The notes beneath the pieces were generated by a model that had not been told where the DNA came from, made no database searches, and saw only the letters and a program-made list of their open reading frames with translations. The position numbers were made by a program, and so were the translations under genes. From Thermoplasmatales archaeon (GTDB lineage Archaea > Thermoplasmatota > Penumbrarchaeia > Penumbrarchaeales > Penumbrarchaeaceae), in assembly GCA_030595715.1 (NCBI GenBank), contig JAUVCN010000019.1, positions 1 through 35,247 of the forward strand: 35,247 nucleotides of DNA. Direction: 5' to 3'. Of the stretch, positions 26,550 to 34,625 are shown one piece after another. Position 1 is the stretch's first letter. Each line of letters begins with the position of its first letter.

Positions 26550-28205
26550 ATGAGAACGATAAAAAAGATTTCTCTGATATCAGTTGTAACCCTGGTTTTC
26601 CTCCTTTCTTTTTCATCGGTTGCGGATAAAGGATCATCATCCTGGGTCCAGTGGAGGGGTGATCCTCTCCATCATGCGGTCACAGTTGGTCCAGGTCCCG
26701 AGAATGGTGATATCATCTGGGCTTACCAGACGAACGGGCAGGTCTATTCTTCTCCTGTTTTCTATCATGGGGGAATGTTGATCGGGTCAGATGATGGGAA
26801 CCTCTACTGTTTCGACCCGGGAACGGGAGATGTCAGATGGAAGTACAGGACCAATGGTCCGGTCCAGGCTACAGCATACATTGATGGGAACAGGGCATAT
26901 TTCGGTTCATTTGACAGGAGTATGACCTGTATAGAACTTCCGGAAAATGTCGATGGTAGACCGACCAAGTTATGGAATATAACGGTCGAGGGAAAGATAA
27001 TCGGTTCATGCCATCCCTATCAGGATTCCGTGATCGTTGCCGATAATGAAGGTTATGTGTACCGGTTCACGAAAGATGGAGACCTTGTCTGGAAAGAGAA
27101 GGTATCGGAGAGTGAGTTCTGGGCATCACCCGTGATCGATGAAGGTTCTGGCACAGGGATCATCGGAGATGTGGGGAACAGACTCTTCACTTTCCGATTG
27201 GACGATGGATCCGTCAGATCAATAACAGGATTCGGACCGGATTCAGAAATATATTCCTCCGGTCTCCTTTATGAAGGGAGATTCTACATTACCGACGGAG
27301 AGGGAAGGAAACTGACCTCCATGGATATTGACTCTTCCGAAGATACGTGGATCTTCGATGTTGGATATCCATGCTATTCCACTCCCATCGTTGATGGGGA
27401 CAGATTGTACTTCAGCTCCTTCGAGTATCTCTGGTGCATACCGAAAGATGACCCGAATGGAGATGGCAACATCTCGGATGATGAGGTCATCTGGTCTTCT
27501 CCGACACATGATTTCCAGGGAGGATCATCTCCCATCGTTTCCGGTGACAGGGTCTATGTCGGATCCGATGATTACGATCTCTACTGCTTCGATAAGATGA
27601 CGGGAGAGGAGATATGGAAAGCAGGAACCAAAGGATACATCTATTCATCTCCCGTGTTGTATAACGGTTCCATCTACTTCGGGTCCCTTGACCGGTCCGT
27701 CTATTGTGTCGGCGATAGACCTCCGGGACTGGTCATTTCAGCCACCCTGTCACCATTGGAGATCACTGCAGATGATACAGCTCGGCTCCTGATCAATATC
27801 ACCGATGAGGAAGATAACATTGTGAGGGATACGGTGATTACACTGGACACATCAGCCGGCCACATGGCGATGCCAGGGTCACAGGCCCCATTGAGCGTTG
27901 TCCATCTGGATGGCGGATCCCTGATCCTGGAAGTGATCCCGATCCAGGTCTCATCAAGATCAACAATGGATATCAGTATCAAAGCTGAAAAGGAAGGTTT
28001 GAGAGATACTTCCGCGACCATACAGCTGATAATCGAACCCGGAGAAGGTTCCGGAGATGATGAGATCGAACTGGATGAGACGGAAGATAGGATACCTTAC
28101 ATCATCGGAGTTGTCATTCTCATCATCCTGAACATGGCTCTTCTTTCGATCCTGGTCCTCTTCAAGATCAGGGACCTCAACACTACAAAGGAGATGGACC
28201 AATGA
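26550..28205 (+). CDS. Membrane-anchored PQQ-like beta-propeller protein 2 with EF-hand-like loop
   Basis: 551 residues from the chosen ATG: signal peptide (MRTIKK, hydrophobic 7-23), an eight-bladed PQQ-like propeller (about 35-395; blades such as GNLYCFDPGTGDVRW and YDLYCFDKMTGEEIW), an Ig-like domain (about 400-500), an acidic linker and a transmembrane helix (about 518-540) with a short tail. The sixth blade carries DPNGDGNISDDE (301-312), which satisfies the EF-hand calcium-loop pattern. Several blades have Cys at the DLYC or MTC position. It overlaps the next gene by four bases (ATGA), so its translation is coupled to the WD40 protein. It is a homologue of the previous gene, probably by duplication. 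Confidence 0.86.
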   Translation: MRTIKKISLISVVTLVFLLSFSSVADKGSSSWVQWRGDPLHHAVTVGPGPENGDIIWAYQTNGQVYSSPVFYHGGMLIGSDDGNLYCFDPGTGDVRWKYRTNGPVQATAYIDGNRAYFGSFDRSMTCIELPENVDGRPTKLWNITVEGKIIGSCHPYQDSVIVADNEGYVYRFTKDGDLVWKEKVSESEFWASPVIDEGSGTGIIGDVGNRLFTFRLDDGSVRSITGFGPDSEIYSSGLLYEGRFYITDGEGRKLTSMDIDSSEDTWIFDVGYPCYSTPIVDGDRLYFSSFEYLWCIPKDDPNGDGNISDDEVIWSSPTHDFQGGSSPIVSGDRVYVGSDDYDLYCFDKMTGEEIWKAGTKGYIYSSPVLYNGSIYFGSLDRSVYCVGDRPPGLVISATLSPLEITADDTARLLINITDEEDNIVRDTVITLDTSAGHMAMPGSQAPLSVVHLDGGSLILEVIPIQVSSRSTMDISIKAEKEGLRDTSATIQLIIEPGEGSGDDEIELDETEDRIPYIIGVVILIILNMALLSILVLFKIRDLNTTKEMDQ

Positions 28206-29392
28206 AGATCGTTCCGACCTCGACCGCTCTAATTATCCTGTCGCTGCTCCTTCTTCCATCGTTCACCGGAGGCCAGGAAACGGACCCTACCTCCCTCGCT
28301 GCTGTGTGGTCCTATACAAGAGAGGACAATGAAGCCACTTTCTGGAAACTGGATTGGTCCCCGGACGGCGAGATGGTAGCAGCCACATTCTTCGATAACA
28401 CCTGTGTGATCCTCGACGCAGATGACGGGACAGTGATCAGGGAGATCGATATGGGTGATCTCATTACGAGATGTGATGGTTTCTCCCCTGCAGGGACCTT
28501 GCCGCTTAGAGCCTGTGCCTTCTCTCCCGATGGCACCATGCTCGCAACGGGCGGAGATGACCTGATGGTAAGGATATTCGATGTGGGAACGTGGGAGCTC
28601 AAAAGGACGTTCCTAGGACATACCGGATCGATACTGTGCCTTGACTGGTCCTCCGATTCCCGATATCTTGCCAGTGGATCGGGGACCGACAAGGTGATCC
28701 CACAGAACAAGGGGGAGAACCTGACAAGGATATGGGACCTCGAGATCGGAAGACAGGTCTTGGTCCTTGAAGGACACAAGGATGGTGTCCTTGCCATCGA
28801 TTGGAACAATGAAGCATCAAAGATCGTGACCGCGTCAGATGATCGGACCATTCGGGTCTGGAGTTTCCCGGAAGGGGAGGAGATCCTCCGGATGAAATCA
28901 CACACATCCGGTGTTCTGGATGTGGACTGGTCACCGGATGAGAGTAGATTGATCACGGGTTCAAGGGATTACAAGATCAAGGTATGGGATTCCGTTTCCG
29001 GAGAGGAGCTGATGTCATGGTCCGACCATAACTGTGTCAGGTCGGTCGATATCCATCCTAACGGAGAGATCGTGGCAACCTCCGGAGTGGACCTGACCCT
29101 GAAGATCCGTGACATGGGATCCGGCCTGGAATTGAAGATATTCAAGGACGGGCTGGAGCAGAAGGCGATGGTCATGCATTCCAGATGGTCCCCGGATGGA
29201 ACATCCCTTGTATCGGGACTTGGTAAGAGCCATACCGTGATCATGTATTCGTTCGGAGAAGCGACCGAGGTCGAAAATGGCGCGATAGACGTTTCCGTGC
29301 TGATAGTTATCGGCCTGGTCATCGTGGGTATAATAGGAACATGGATCATTATCCACCCGGCCATAAGGGAGATAAGGAGGAAAAGGGATTGA
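28202..29392 (+). CDS. Membrane-anchored extracellular WD40 beta-propeller protein
   Basis: 396 residues: signal peptide (about 1-24, cleaved near TGGQ), seven WD40 repeats (for example GHTGSILCLDWS, GHKDGVLAIDW with TIRVW, and SHTSGVLDVDW with KIKVWD), one transmembrane helix (about 360-382) and a basic tail IREIRRKRD. WD40 propellers are mostly intracellular interaction platforms, so an exported and anchored one is unusual. It starts in the 4-nt overlap with the preceding gene, and its stop overlaps the TTG start of the next. Probable role: protein-protein scaffold outside the membrane. Confidence 0.87.
   Translation: MKIVPTSTALIILSLLLLPSFTGGQETDPTSLAAVWSYTREDNEATFWKLDWSPDGEMVAATFFDNTCVILDADDGTVIREIDMGDLITRCDGFSPAGTLPLRACAFSPDGTMLATGGDDLMVRIFDVGTWELKRTFLGHTGSILCLDWSSDSRYLASGSGTDKVIPQNKGENLTRIWDLEIGRQVLVLEGHKDGVLAIDWNNEASKIVTASDDRTIRVWSFPEGEEILRMKSHTSGVLDVDWSPDESRLITGSRDYKIKVWDSVSGEELMSWSDHNCVRSVDIHPNGEIVATSGVDLTLKIRDMGSGLELKIFKDGLEQKAMVMHSRWSPDGTSLVSGLGKSHTVIMYSFGEATEVENGAIDVSVLIVIGLVIVGIIGTWIIIHPAIREIRRKRD
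29376..29380 (+). promoter_or_regulatory. Shine-Dalgarno that selects a TTG start
   Basis: GGAGG eight bases before TTG at 29389. An in-frame ATG at 29341 would add 16 hydrophilic residues in front of the signal peptide, so the TTG is preferred. Confidence 0.65.
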
Positions 29393-30675
29393 AAAGACCA
29401 TATCTTGCCCTCATCTTCGGCTTCTTGCTTCTTCCCTTCATCGGTCCTGTTGATGCCGAGGTAAGTCCGGATGATCTGACATCAGGGATAGGGAGGTTCT
29501 CCTCGATCATCTGCGAGGATATTGACTCAGACGGGATCAAGGAGATCGTATTCGGTTCCTACGACGGATACGTCACTTCCGTGGAGTACAGAGGCGGAGA
29601 TTACAGGGTTGACTGGATATCGGATAAGTATGGAACGAGGGTGTGGGGTGTGGCAGCAGGTCAATTCGATGATGACGAAGGTATCGAGCTGGTCATCGGA
29701 GATGGTGACGGCAACGTCAGGGTCCTTGATGGTGAAACGAAGAAAGAGGAATGGAGGTCCGTGACCCTTGACAGGGACGCTCATGGACTGCTCCTCCATG
29801 ATCTTGATGGTGATGGGATCAACGAGCTGCTGGTCGGAACGGGATTCAAGACCGATCAGGGATGGGGACAGATATATTTCTTCCACAGGAACTCGTCGGA
29901 ACCTTACAGGACACTTCCCGAAGCATGGAATTCCAGATTGAGAGAACTCGACATAGCGGACCTGGATAACGATGGGGAGGAGGAACTGATCGTGACCTCC
30001 GGTGCAGCTCTGGGTGATGTCAAGGGTGAAGGCTATTTCAGGGTATACGACCTGGAGACACTGGAGGTGGAATTCGAGAGCGAGGACCTTCAGGGCTGTG
30101 TGGAGGGAATGAGGGTAGTTGACCTTGATGGCGATGATACTCTGGACATCATCGTATCCAACGGTTATCGTTACAGAGAGGGATGGTGCTTCATCTATAC
30201 CTGGAACGGCGAGACATACGAGAGAGTGTGGAAAAGCGCCAACCTCGGCCCGAAGATCTATGGAATGGATGTGGCCGATATCGATGGTGACGGTGTCCTG
30301 GAGATCGTCCTTTCCAACATGGGAGGAAGCATATTCGTCTACGATGGTACGACCCATTCCCTTGAATGGAGAAAGGATGATCTGGGAAGGGACATTCTGG
30401 GACTGGTCATCGAGGATGTCGATAACGATGGCCAGCTCGAGATAATTGCAGGACAGGGTGGATATATCGGAAAAGGGGACTATACATCCGGATATGTGAC
30501 CCCCCATATCTACATCATCGACGGGAAGACCAAGAACATGGAAGAGGTCATCGGTCAGATCGATGAGGTCAAACAGTGGCTGACGGTTGTCATCATCGCC
30601 GGTATCGTTATCGCATTCATTCAGATCGCGCTCATATCCAGACAGTTGCTGAAAAAGAGGAGGTTATGGAGTTGA
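29389..30675 (+). CDS. Membrane-anchored FG-GAP/VCBS-type beta-propeller protein
   Basis: 428 residues from the TTG start that overlaps the previous stop (TTGA). A signal peptide (KRPYLALIFGFLLLPFIGPVDA) is followed by seven repeats with integrin-like calcium loops: DIDSDGIKE, DDDEGIE, DLDGDGINE, DLDNDGEEE, DLDGDDTLD, DIDGDGVLE and DVDNDGQLE, i.e. a seven-bladed calcium-stabilised propeller. A transmembrane helix (about 395-417) and tail KKRRLWS end it. FG-GAP/VCBS propellers are found in surface adhesins and receptors. The stop overlaps the start of the NapH-like gene (TGATG), coupling a surface propeller to an electron-transfer protein. Confidence 0.87.
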   Translation: MKRPYLALIFGFLLLPFIGPVDAEVSPDDLTSGIGRFSSIICEDIDSDGIKEIVFGSYDGYVTSVEYRGGDYRVDWISDKYGTRVWGVAAGQFDDDEGIELVIGDGDGNVRVLDGETKKEEWRSVTLDRDAHGLLLHDLDGDGINELLVGTGFKTDQGWGQIYFFHRNSSEPYRTLPEAWNSRLRELDIADLDNDGEEELIVTSGAALGDVKGEGYFRVYDLETLEVEFESEDLQGCVEGMRVVDLDGDDTLDIIVSNGYRYREGWCFIYTWNGETYERVWKSANLGPKIYGMDVADIDGDGVLEIVLSNMGGSIFVYDGTTHSLEWRKDDLGRDILGLVIEDVDNDGQLEIIAGQGGYIGKGDYTSGYVTPHIYIIDGKTKNMEEVIGQIDEVKQWLTVVIIAGIVIAFIQIALISRQLLKKRRLWS

Positions 30676-31652
30676 TGGAGATGTTCAAGGGAAGGAACAT
30701 CCGCCCCTGGAGATTCCTCGTCCAGATAGGTGCGGTCCTCTTCATCATCGGCCAATCCTACGGTCTCCCGCCATTCGGGACCTACCCGATATTCAGAAGG
30801 ATATTCCTTCCGAACGCTTCCTGCAGATACATCAACGATGCACCCACATCTTGCTATTATTACCAGGTCCAGGACGGTTTCACCACAGGCTTCGCCACCA
30901 ACTATGTCGATGTTGCGATAATGCTTGCAGTGGTGGTCCTTCTCATCATACTCCTCGGAAGGTTCTGGTGTTCATGGCTCTGTCCTTTCGGATTGGTCCA
31001 GGAGGGATTCGAGAAGCTAAGGGAACTTCTCGGCATTCCCAGATATCGTCTTAAATGGAAACAGAGGATCCTCCTTCGAAGGGTGAAATACACGATCATC
31101 TTCCTGACCGTCCTGATCTCGATCCCCATTGGGATATCGGCACTGGGTCTGACATCATGCCAATCGACGTTCGCTCTTCCCTTCTGCCAGGTATGCCCCG
31201 CAAAGGGGTTCTTCTTGATAACCCAACAGATCTTCGGAGCTGAACCCTGGTCCAACAAACTTCCACTCATCGCGATCGCTTCACTTGTCGTCTTTTCCGT
31301 ATCGGCATTCTTCCTCCCAATGGCATTCTGCAGGATATGCCCTATGGGGGGTTTGATGGCACTGTTCGGCAGGACCTCTCTTCCGTTGCTGAAGAAGGAT
31401 CCGGATAAATGTACAAAATGCAGGATCTGCGCCAGGGTATGTCCACTTGACCATGATAGGGTATACGAGGATATGGAGAAGGACGATGTAGGTGGTGAGG
31501 ACTGCACCTTGTGTGGAAAATGCGTGGAATACTGTCCCGAAGAGGGATGCCTTTCCATCAATTACGGTCCGTTCACATTGACAAGTTCGAAGAGACCCAG
31601 GACAAGGAATACCTTCCTGGGACGTTTCCGGAAAGGGGGCGGTGATACTTGA
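30675..31652 (+). CDS. NapH-like membrane polyferredoxin
   Basis: 325 residues with about four or five helices (near 14-28, 78-95, 138-157, 197-215). Membrane-proximal cysteine motifs typical of NapH/NosR/CcoG relatives are C99-x3-C103-P, C171-x2-C174-P and C219-x2-C222-P. Two cytoplasmic [4Fe-4S] ferredoxin motifs follow: C246-x2-C249-x2-C252-x3-C256-P and C277-x2-C280-x2-C283-x3-C287-P. It should pass electrons between the membrane and cytoplasmic acceptors. I chose the ATG at 30675 (TGATG with the previous stop), because GAGGAGGT is 11 bases upstream; the ATG three codons earlier is too close to that site. Its place directly before the dehydratase-family protein and its activators suggests it delivers or accepts their electrons (inference). 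Confidence 0.85.
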   Translation: MEMFKGRNIRPWRFLVQIGAVLFIIGQSYGLPPFGTYPIFRRIFLPNASCRYINDAPTSCYYYQVQDGFTTGFATNYVDVAIMLAVVVLLIILLGRFWCSWLCPFGLVQEGFEKLRELLGIPRYRLKWKQRILLRRVKYTIIFLTVLISIPIGISALGLTSCQSTFALPFCQVCPAKGFFLITQQIFGAEPWSNKLPLIAIASLVVFSVSAFFLPMAFCRICPMGGLMALFGRTSLPLLKKDPDKCTKCRICARVCPLDHDRVYEDMEKDDVGGEDCTLCGKCVEYCPEEGCLSINYGPFTLTSSKRPRTRNTFLGRFRKGGGDT

Positions 31653-32971
31653 AAGAAAAGAGAACCTCCAGATATCTGAAGGATAAGGACGGGTACTTCT
31701 CCGAAGAACAGATCGATCGGACCAAGAAGAGATCAAGGGAGATGGAAGAAGCATCCAGGACCAGATTGACATCGCAGAAGGTCAGGGCAAAGACACTGAC
31801 CTATTTCGACGAGATCATGAAATATGACGGCGCCAGGTCACAGGAGCTTTCCGATTTTCAGGGGAAAGGGGGCAAGATAATCGGCACGATGTGCGTGATG
31901 GTCCCTCTGGAATTGATCAATGCTTCGGGTGCAAAGAACGTACGGTTATGTTCCGGTTACTACGAGCCTGTCCACCCTGCGAACGAGCTTCTGGGTGATG
32001 CTGGTCTATGCCCCATGGTAAAATCCACCCTTGGTTCCAAGATGGTGAATGCGAATCCGATAACGAACAACATCAACATGGTGGTCGGACCTGCAACATG
32101 CGATGGAAAGATGAAGCTGGCCGAGATCCTGGAAGATTGGGTCCCTGTTGTCATGATGAACATCCCGAGAGTGAAGATCGGTGAGACCTCATCCGATATC
32201 TGGGTAAAGGAGATAGAATACCTTTCAAGGAAATTGGAAGAAGTGACGGGAAAGAGGATCTCGAAGAGAGCTCTGGTGAACGAGATCAAGAAGTGGAACA
32301 GGGGTCACGAGCTCTGGTCCAAGATGCTCGATATCAGGAGGTCAAAGAGACCGACCATATCCGGCCAGGATGCCATGCTCGTGGTCCAGGCGTCTCAGAT
32401 GGACGATATCGAAAGATGGAACAAGAAGACATCTCAGCTTATTTCGGAACTGCAGGATATGCAGAAGAAGGGAATGATCGCAGGCGAGGACGGAGCTGCA
32501 AGGATCCTGCTTGCCGGGTCGCCCATGATGTATCCCAATTTCAAGATACCTGCCATCGTGGAAGAGAGCGGTGGGACCATCGTTCACGATGAACTCTGTT
32601 CCGGATTCAGATTGATGTCGGATCCTGTTATGCTCGATGGGATCACAAGGAAAGGTATCATGAGGGGATTGGCTGAAAGATACTTCTTTCCATGCACCTG
32701 TCCATGTTTCTCCCCGAACGATGAGAGGATACGAAGGATCAAGGAATCCATCGAAGCGTTCGGGATCGAGGGTGTCGTGTTCCATACGCTCCGTGGATGT
32801 CACCTCAGCAACATAGAAGCCACCAAGATAGAGCTGGAATTACGCGACATCGGAATACCTATGGTCAAACTGGAGTCGGAATATGACGAAGGTGACATCG
32901 AACAGGTCAGGACCAGGGTCGAAGCCTTCATCGAGATGATCAAGGCAAGAAGAGAGAATGAGGGGATCTGA
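31649..32971 (+). CDS. 2-hydroxyacyl-CoA dehydratase / benzoyl-CoA reductase family protein (double-cubane candidate)
   Basis: 440 residues. Family landmarks are TMCVMVPLELINASG (80-94), LCPMVKSTLG (120-129), GPATCDGKMK (147-156), DELCSGFR (314-321) and a C-terminal GIPMVKLESEYDEG. Nine cysteines form two sets: Cys82, 101, 121, 151 in the N half, and Cys317, 349, 351, 353 (CTCPC) and 384 in the C half. Canonical dehydratases and benzoyl-CoA reductases use two such subunits, but only one is encoded here. A single subunit with Cys in both halves fits better with double-cubane-cluster proteins, which reduce small molecules with ATP-driven electrons; this is inference. The N-terminal 50 residues form a basic/acidic helix. 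The start is TTG overlapping the previous stop (TTGA), with AAGGGGG nine bases before it. Two activator genes follow. Substrate unknown. Confidence 0.85.
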   Translation: MKEKRTSRYLKDKDGYFSEEQIDRTKKRSREMEEASRTRLTSQKVRAKTLTYFDEIMKYDGARSQELSDFQGKGGKIIGTMCVMVPLELINASGAKNVRLCSGYYEPVHPANELLGDAGLCPMVKSTLGSKMVNANPITNNINMVVGPATCDGKMKLAEILEDWVPVVMMNIPRVKIGETSSDIWVKEIEYLSRKLEEVTGKRISKRALVNEIKKWNRGHELWSKMLDIRRSKRPTISGQDAMLVVQASQMDDIERWNKKTSQLISELQDMQKKGMIAGEDGAARILLAGSPMMYPNFKIPAIVEESGGTIVHDELCSGFRLMSDPVMLDGITRKGIMRGLAERYFFPCTCPCFSPNDERIRRIKESIEAFGIEGVVFHTLRGCHLSNIEATKIELELRDIGIPMVKLESEYDEGDIEQVRTRVEAFIEMIKARRENEGI

Positions 32972-32973
32972 CA

Positions 32974-33849
32974 TTGGTCGATATCGACCTTTCAGGAAAA
33001 CCCTATGACGTGGGCATTGACGTAGGCGCGATCGCAACCAAGGTGATCGTTCTGAAGGAAGGGGAGATCGTCGGATCGCTCGTGAAGAACACCTCGATGG
33101 AGCCGGGAAAATTGTCGGATTCGATGCTTTCGGAGATACTGGAAGGAATTGGTGTCAGGAAAGAGGAAGTTGGTTACATCGTATCCACTGGTCAGGGGAG
33201 AAGGTCCATCGGGATAGCCGATATGGCAAGGACCGAGATCACCTGTTTTGCCAAGGGGGCCCATCATCTCGTCCCCGATAGCGAGATCGTTGTGGATATC
33301 GGAGGTCACGGCATCAGGGTAATGAGAATGGGGGAAATGGGGGTGATCGCCGATTTCAGGACCAACGATAAATGCTCCACCGGGACCGGATGTTTCATGG
33401 ACACCATGGCAATGGCCCTCGAGGTCAATATCGAGGATGTCGGTGATCGGTCCCTCCATTCGAAGATGGCCGAGCATGTGAATGCCTCCTGCACTGTATT
33501 TGCGGAATCTGAGGTCGTGTCTCTCATCGCAAAGGGGAAGATCACCGATGATATCCTGGCAGGACTGCATAACATGGTAGCAAGGAAGATACTGGCCCTG
33601 GTGAATTCAACACGGTCCAAGGGAAAGGTATTCATCTGTGGTGGCGTGGGCAGGAACACGGGCGTTGTAAAGGAGCTCCGGGAGATCATCAACAGGGAAA
33701 TGGTGGTCCCCGAGGATCCACATCTCGTGGGGGCCCTCGGAGCAGCACTGATGGCACCTAGGCCGAAGGTGTCTGTTAAAAAGGAAGTTGATACCGTTCA
33801 GAAAGAAGAGGTTCCATTCATGAAGAGATTCCTGAGGTGGTCAACATGA
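32974..33849 (+). CDS. Divergent ATP-dependent activator (BadF/BadG/BcrA/BcrD/HgdC family), paralogue 1
   Basis: 291 residues of the ASKHA-fold ATPase family whose homodimer or heterodimer carries one bridging [4Fe-4S] cluster and fires electrons into dehydratase/reductase partners. Cluster ligands are Cys134 (NDKCSTGTG) and Cys173 (NASCTVFAESEV). The nucleotide loops are altered: phosphate-1 reads GIDVGAIATK rather than GxDxGSTxxK, and the usual DIGGQDTK reads DIGGHGIR (108-115). A Lys/Glu-rich C-terminal tail of about 35 residues is extra. The start is TTG at 32974, with GAGGGG eight bases before it and two bases after the dehydratase-family stop. The next activator overlaps by four bases. 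The pair may form a BcrA/BcrD-like heterodimer in which this subunit is regulatory or has altered ATP use (inference). Confidence 0.83.
   Translation: MVDIDLSGKPYDVGIDVGAIATKVIVLKEGEIVGSLVKNTSMEPGKLSDSMLSEILEGIGVRKEEVGYIVSTGQGRRSIGIADMARTEITCFAKGAHHLVPDSEIVVDIGGHGIRVMRMGEMGVIADFRTNDKCSTGTGCFMDTMAMALEVNIEDVGDRSLHSKMAEHVNASCTVFAESEVVSLIAKGKITDDILAGLHNMVARKILALVNSTRSKGKVFICGGVGRNTGVVKELREIINREMVVPEDPHLVGALGAALMAPRPKVSVKKEVDTVQKEEVPFMKRFLRWST
33834..33840 (+). promoter_or_regulatory. Shine-Dalgarno that selects the second activator start
   Basis: GAGGTGG, coding for the end of the first activator, lies five bases before ATG 33846 and overlaps an in-frame GTG (33837) that would be the alternative start. 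The ATG, in a 4-nt ATGA overlap with the preceding stop, is preferred. Confidence 0.6.
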
Positions 33850-34625
33850 TAACCGCCGGGATAGACCTGGGATCCACATATGTGAAGGCAGCCGTGGTGA
33901 AAGATGGAGTGAGGATCGGACATGGTGTTGCACCTACCGGACATGATCACGATCTATCTTCTAAGCGGGTACTCGATTCTGCCCTGAAGATGGCTGGGAT
34001 CGAGATGAAGGATATTGTGCACATCACATCCACCGGATACGGAAGGAGGGTGACGACCCTGGCGCACGATAACATCTCCGAGATCTCTGCGAATGCCAGG
34101 GGTGTTCAATGGCTTGGAGCCGAACTCGGAGTTCGAACTATCATTGACATCGGGGGGCAGGATACCAAGGTAATTGCAATGGATGATAACCTCAAGATGA
34201 TCAATTTCTCCATGAACGACAAATGCGCAGCCGGGACAGGGAGGTTCCTCGAGGTGCTGGCCAAGGTCCTGGATGTTCCGCTATCGGAGATGGGACCTCT
34301 ATCGTTGACCAGCAAGGACCCTGTTGACATCACAACAACCTGTCTGGTCTTTGCGAAATCTGAAGTGGCGAACCTCATCTTCCAGGGTGTTCCCAAGGAA
34401 GATATCATAATGGGCATCCACAAGGCCGTTGCCAGGAGGCTTGTTGCAATGGCGAAGAAGGTGGGGGTTCATGATGTTGTTTTCTTCGATGGAGGTCCTG
34501 CCAAGAACACCGGCATGATATTTGCCATGGAACGGGAGCTTGGAAGGAAGATGTATGTCCCCGATAATCCTCAAATAGTGACCGCAACGGGAGCTGCATT
34601 ACTGGCTGTTGAAAGGCATGGATAA
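33846..34625 (+). CDS. Canonical ATP-dependent activator (HgdC-type), paralogue 2
   Basis: 259 residues, the normal HgdC length. Motifs are intact: GIDLGSTYVK (5-14), TSTGYGRR (61-68), DIGGQDTKVI (101-110), NDKCAAGTGRF (124-134) and TTCLVFAKSEV (164-174), then FFDGGPAKN. Its cluster ligands fall at Cys127 and Cys166, the same numbers as in Acidaminococcus HgdC as I remember it. It should hydrolyse ATP to push a low-potential electron into the dehydratase-family partner two genes upstream. It is the last gene of the coupled series; the intergenic AT-rich stretch follows. Confidence 0.9.
   Translation: MITAGIDLGSTYVKAAVVKDGVRIGHGVAPTGHDHDLSSKRVLDSALKMAGIEMKDIVHITSTGYGRRVTTLAHDNISEISANARGVQWLGAELGVRTIIDIGGQDTKVIAMDDNLKMINFSMNDKCAAGTGRFLEVLAKVLDVPLSEMGPLSLTSKDPVDITTTCLVFAKSEVANLIFQGVPKEDIIMGIHKAVARRLVAMAKKVGVHDVVFFDGGPAKNTGMIFAMERELGRKMYVPDNPQIVTATGAALLAVERHG

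Noticed and set aside
25200-28205. PQQ-dependent dehydrogenase activity for the two PQQ-like proteins
   Set aside because: The blades match the general PQQ-like/BamB repeat, but there is no evident quinoprotein active site such as adjacent cysteines or the Asp/Glu calcium-PQQ set, so I describe them as propellers without assigned catalysis.
29527-30507. A 326-codon minus-strand frame opposite the FG-GAP propeller gene
   Set aside because: Its repeats are the antisense of the Asp/Gly-rich calcium loops. The plus strand has a signal peptide, SD site and overlaps that fit a real gene.
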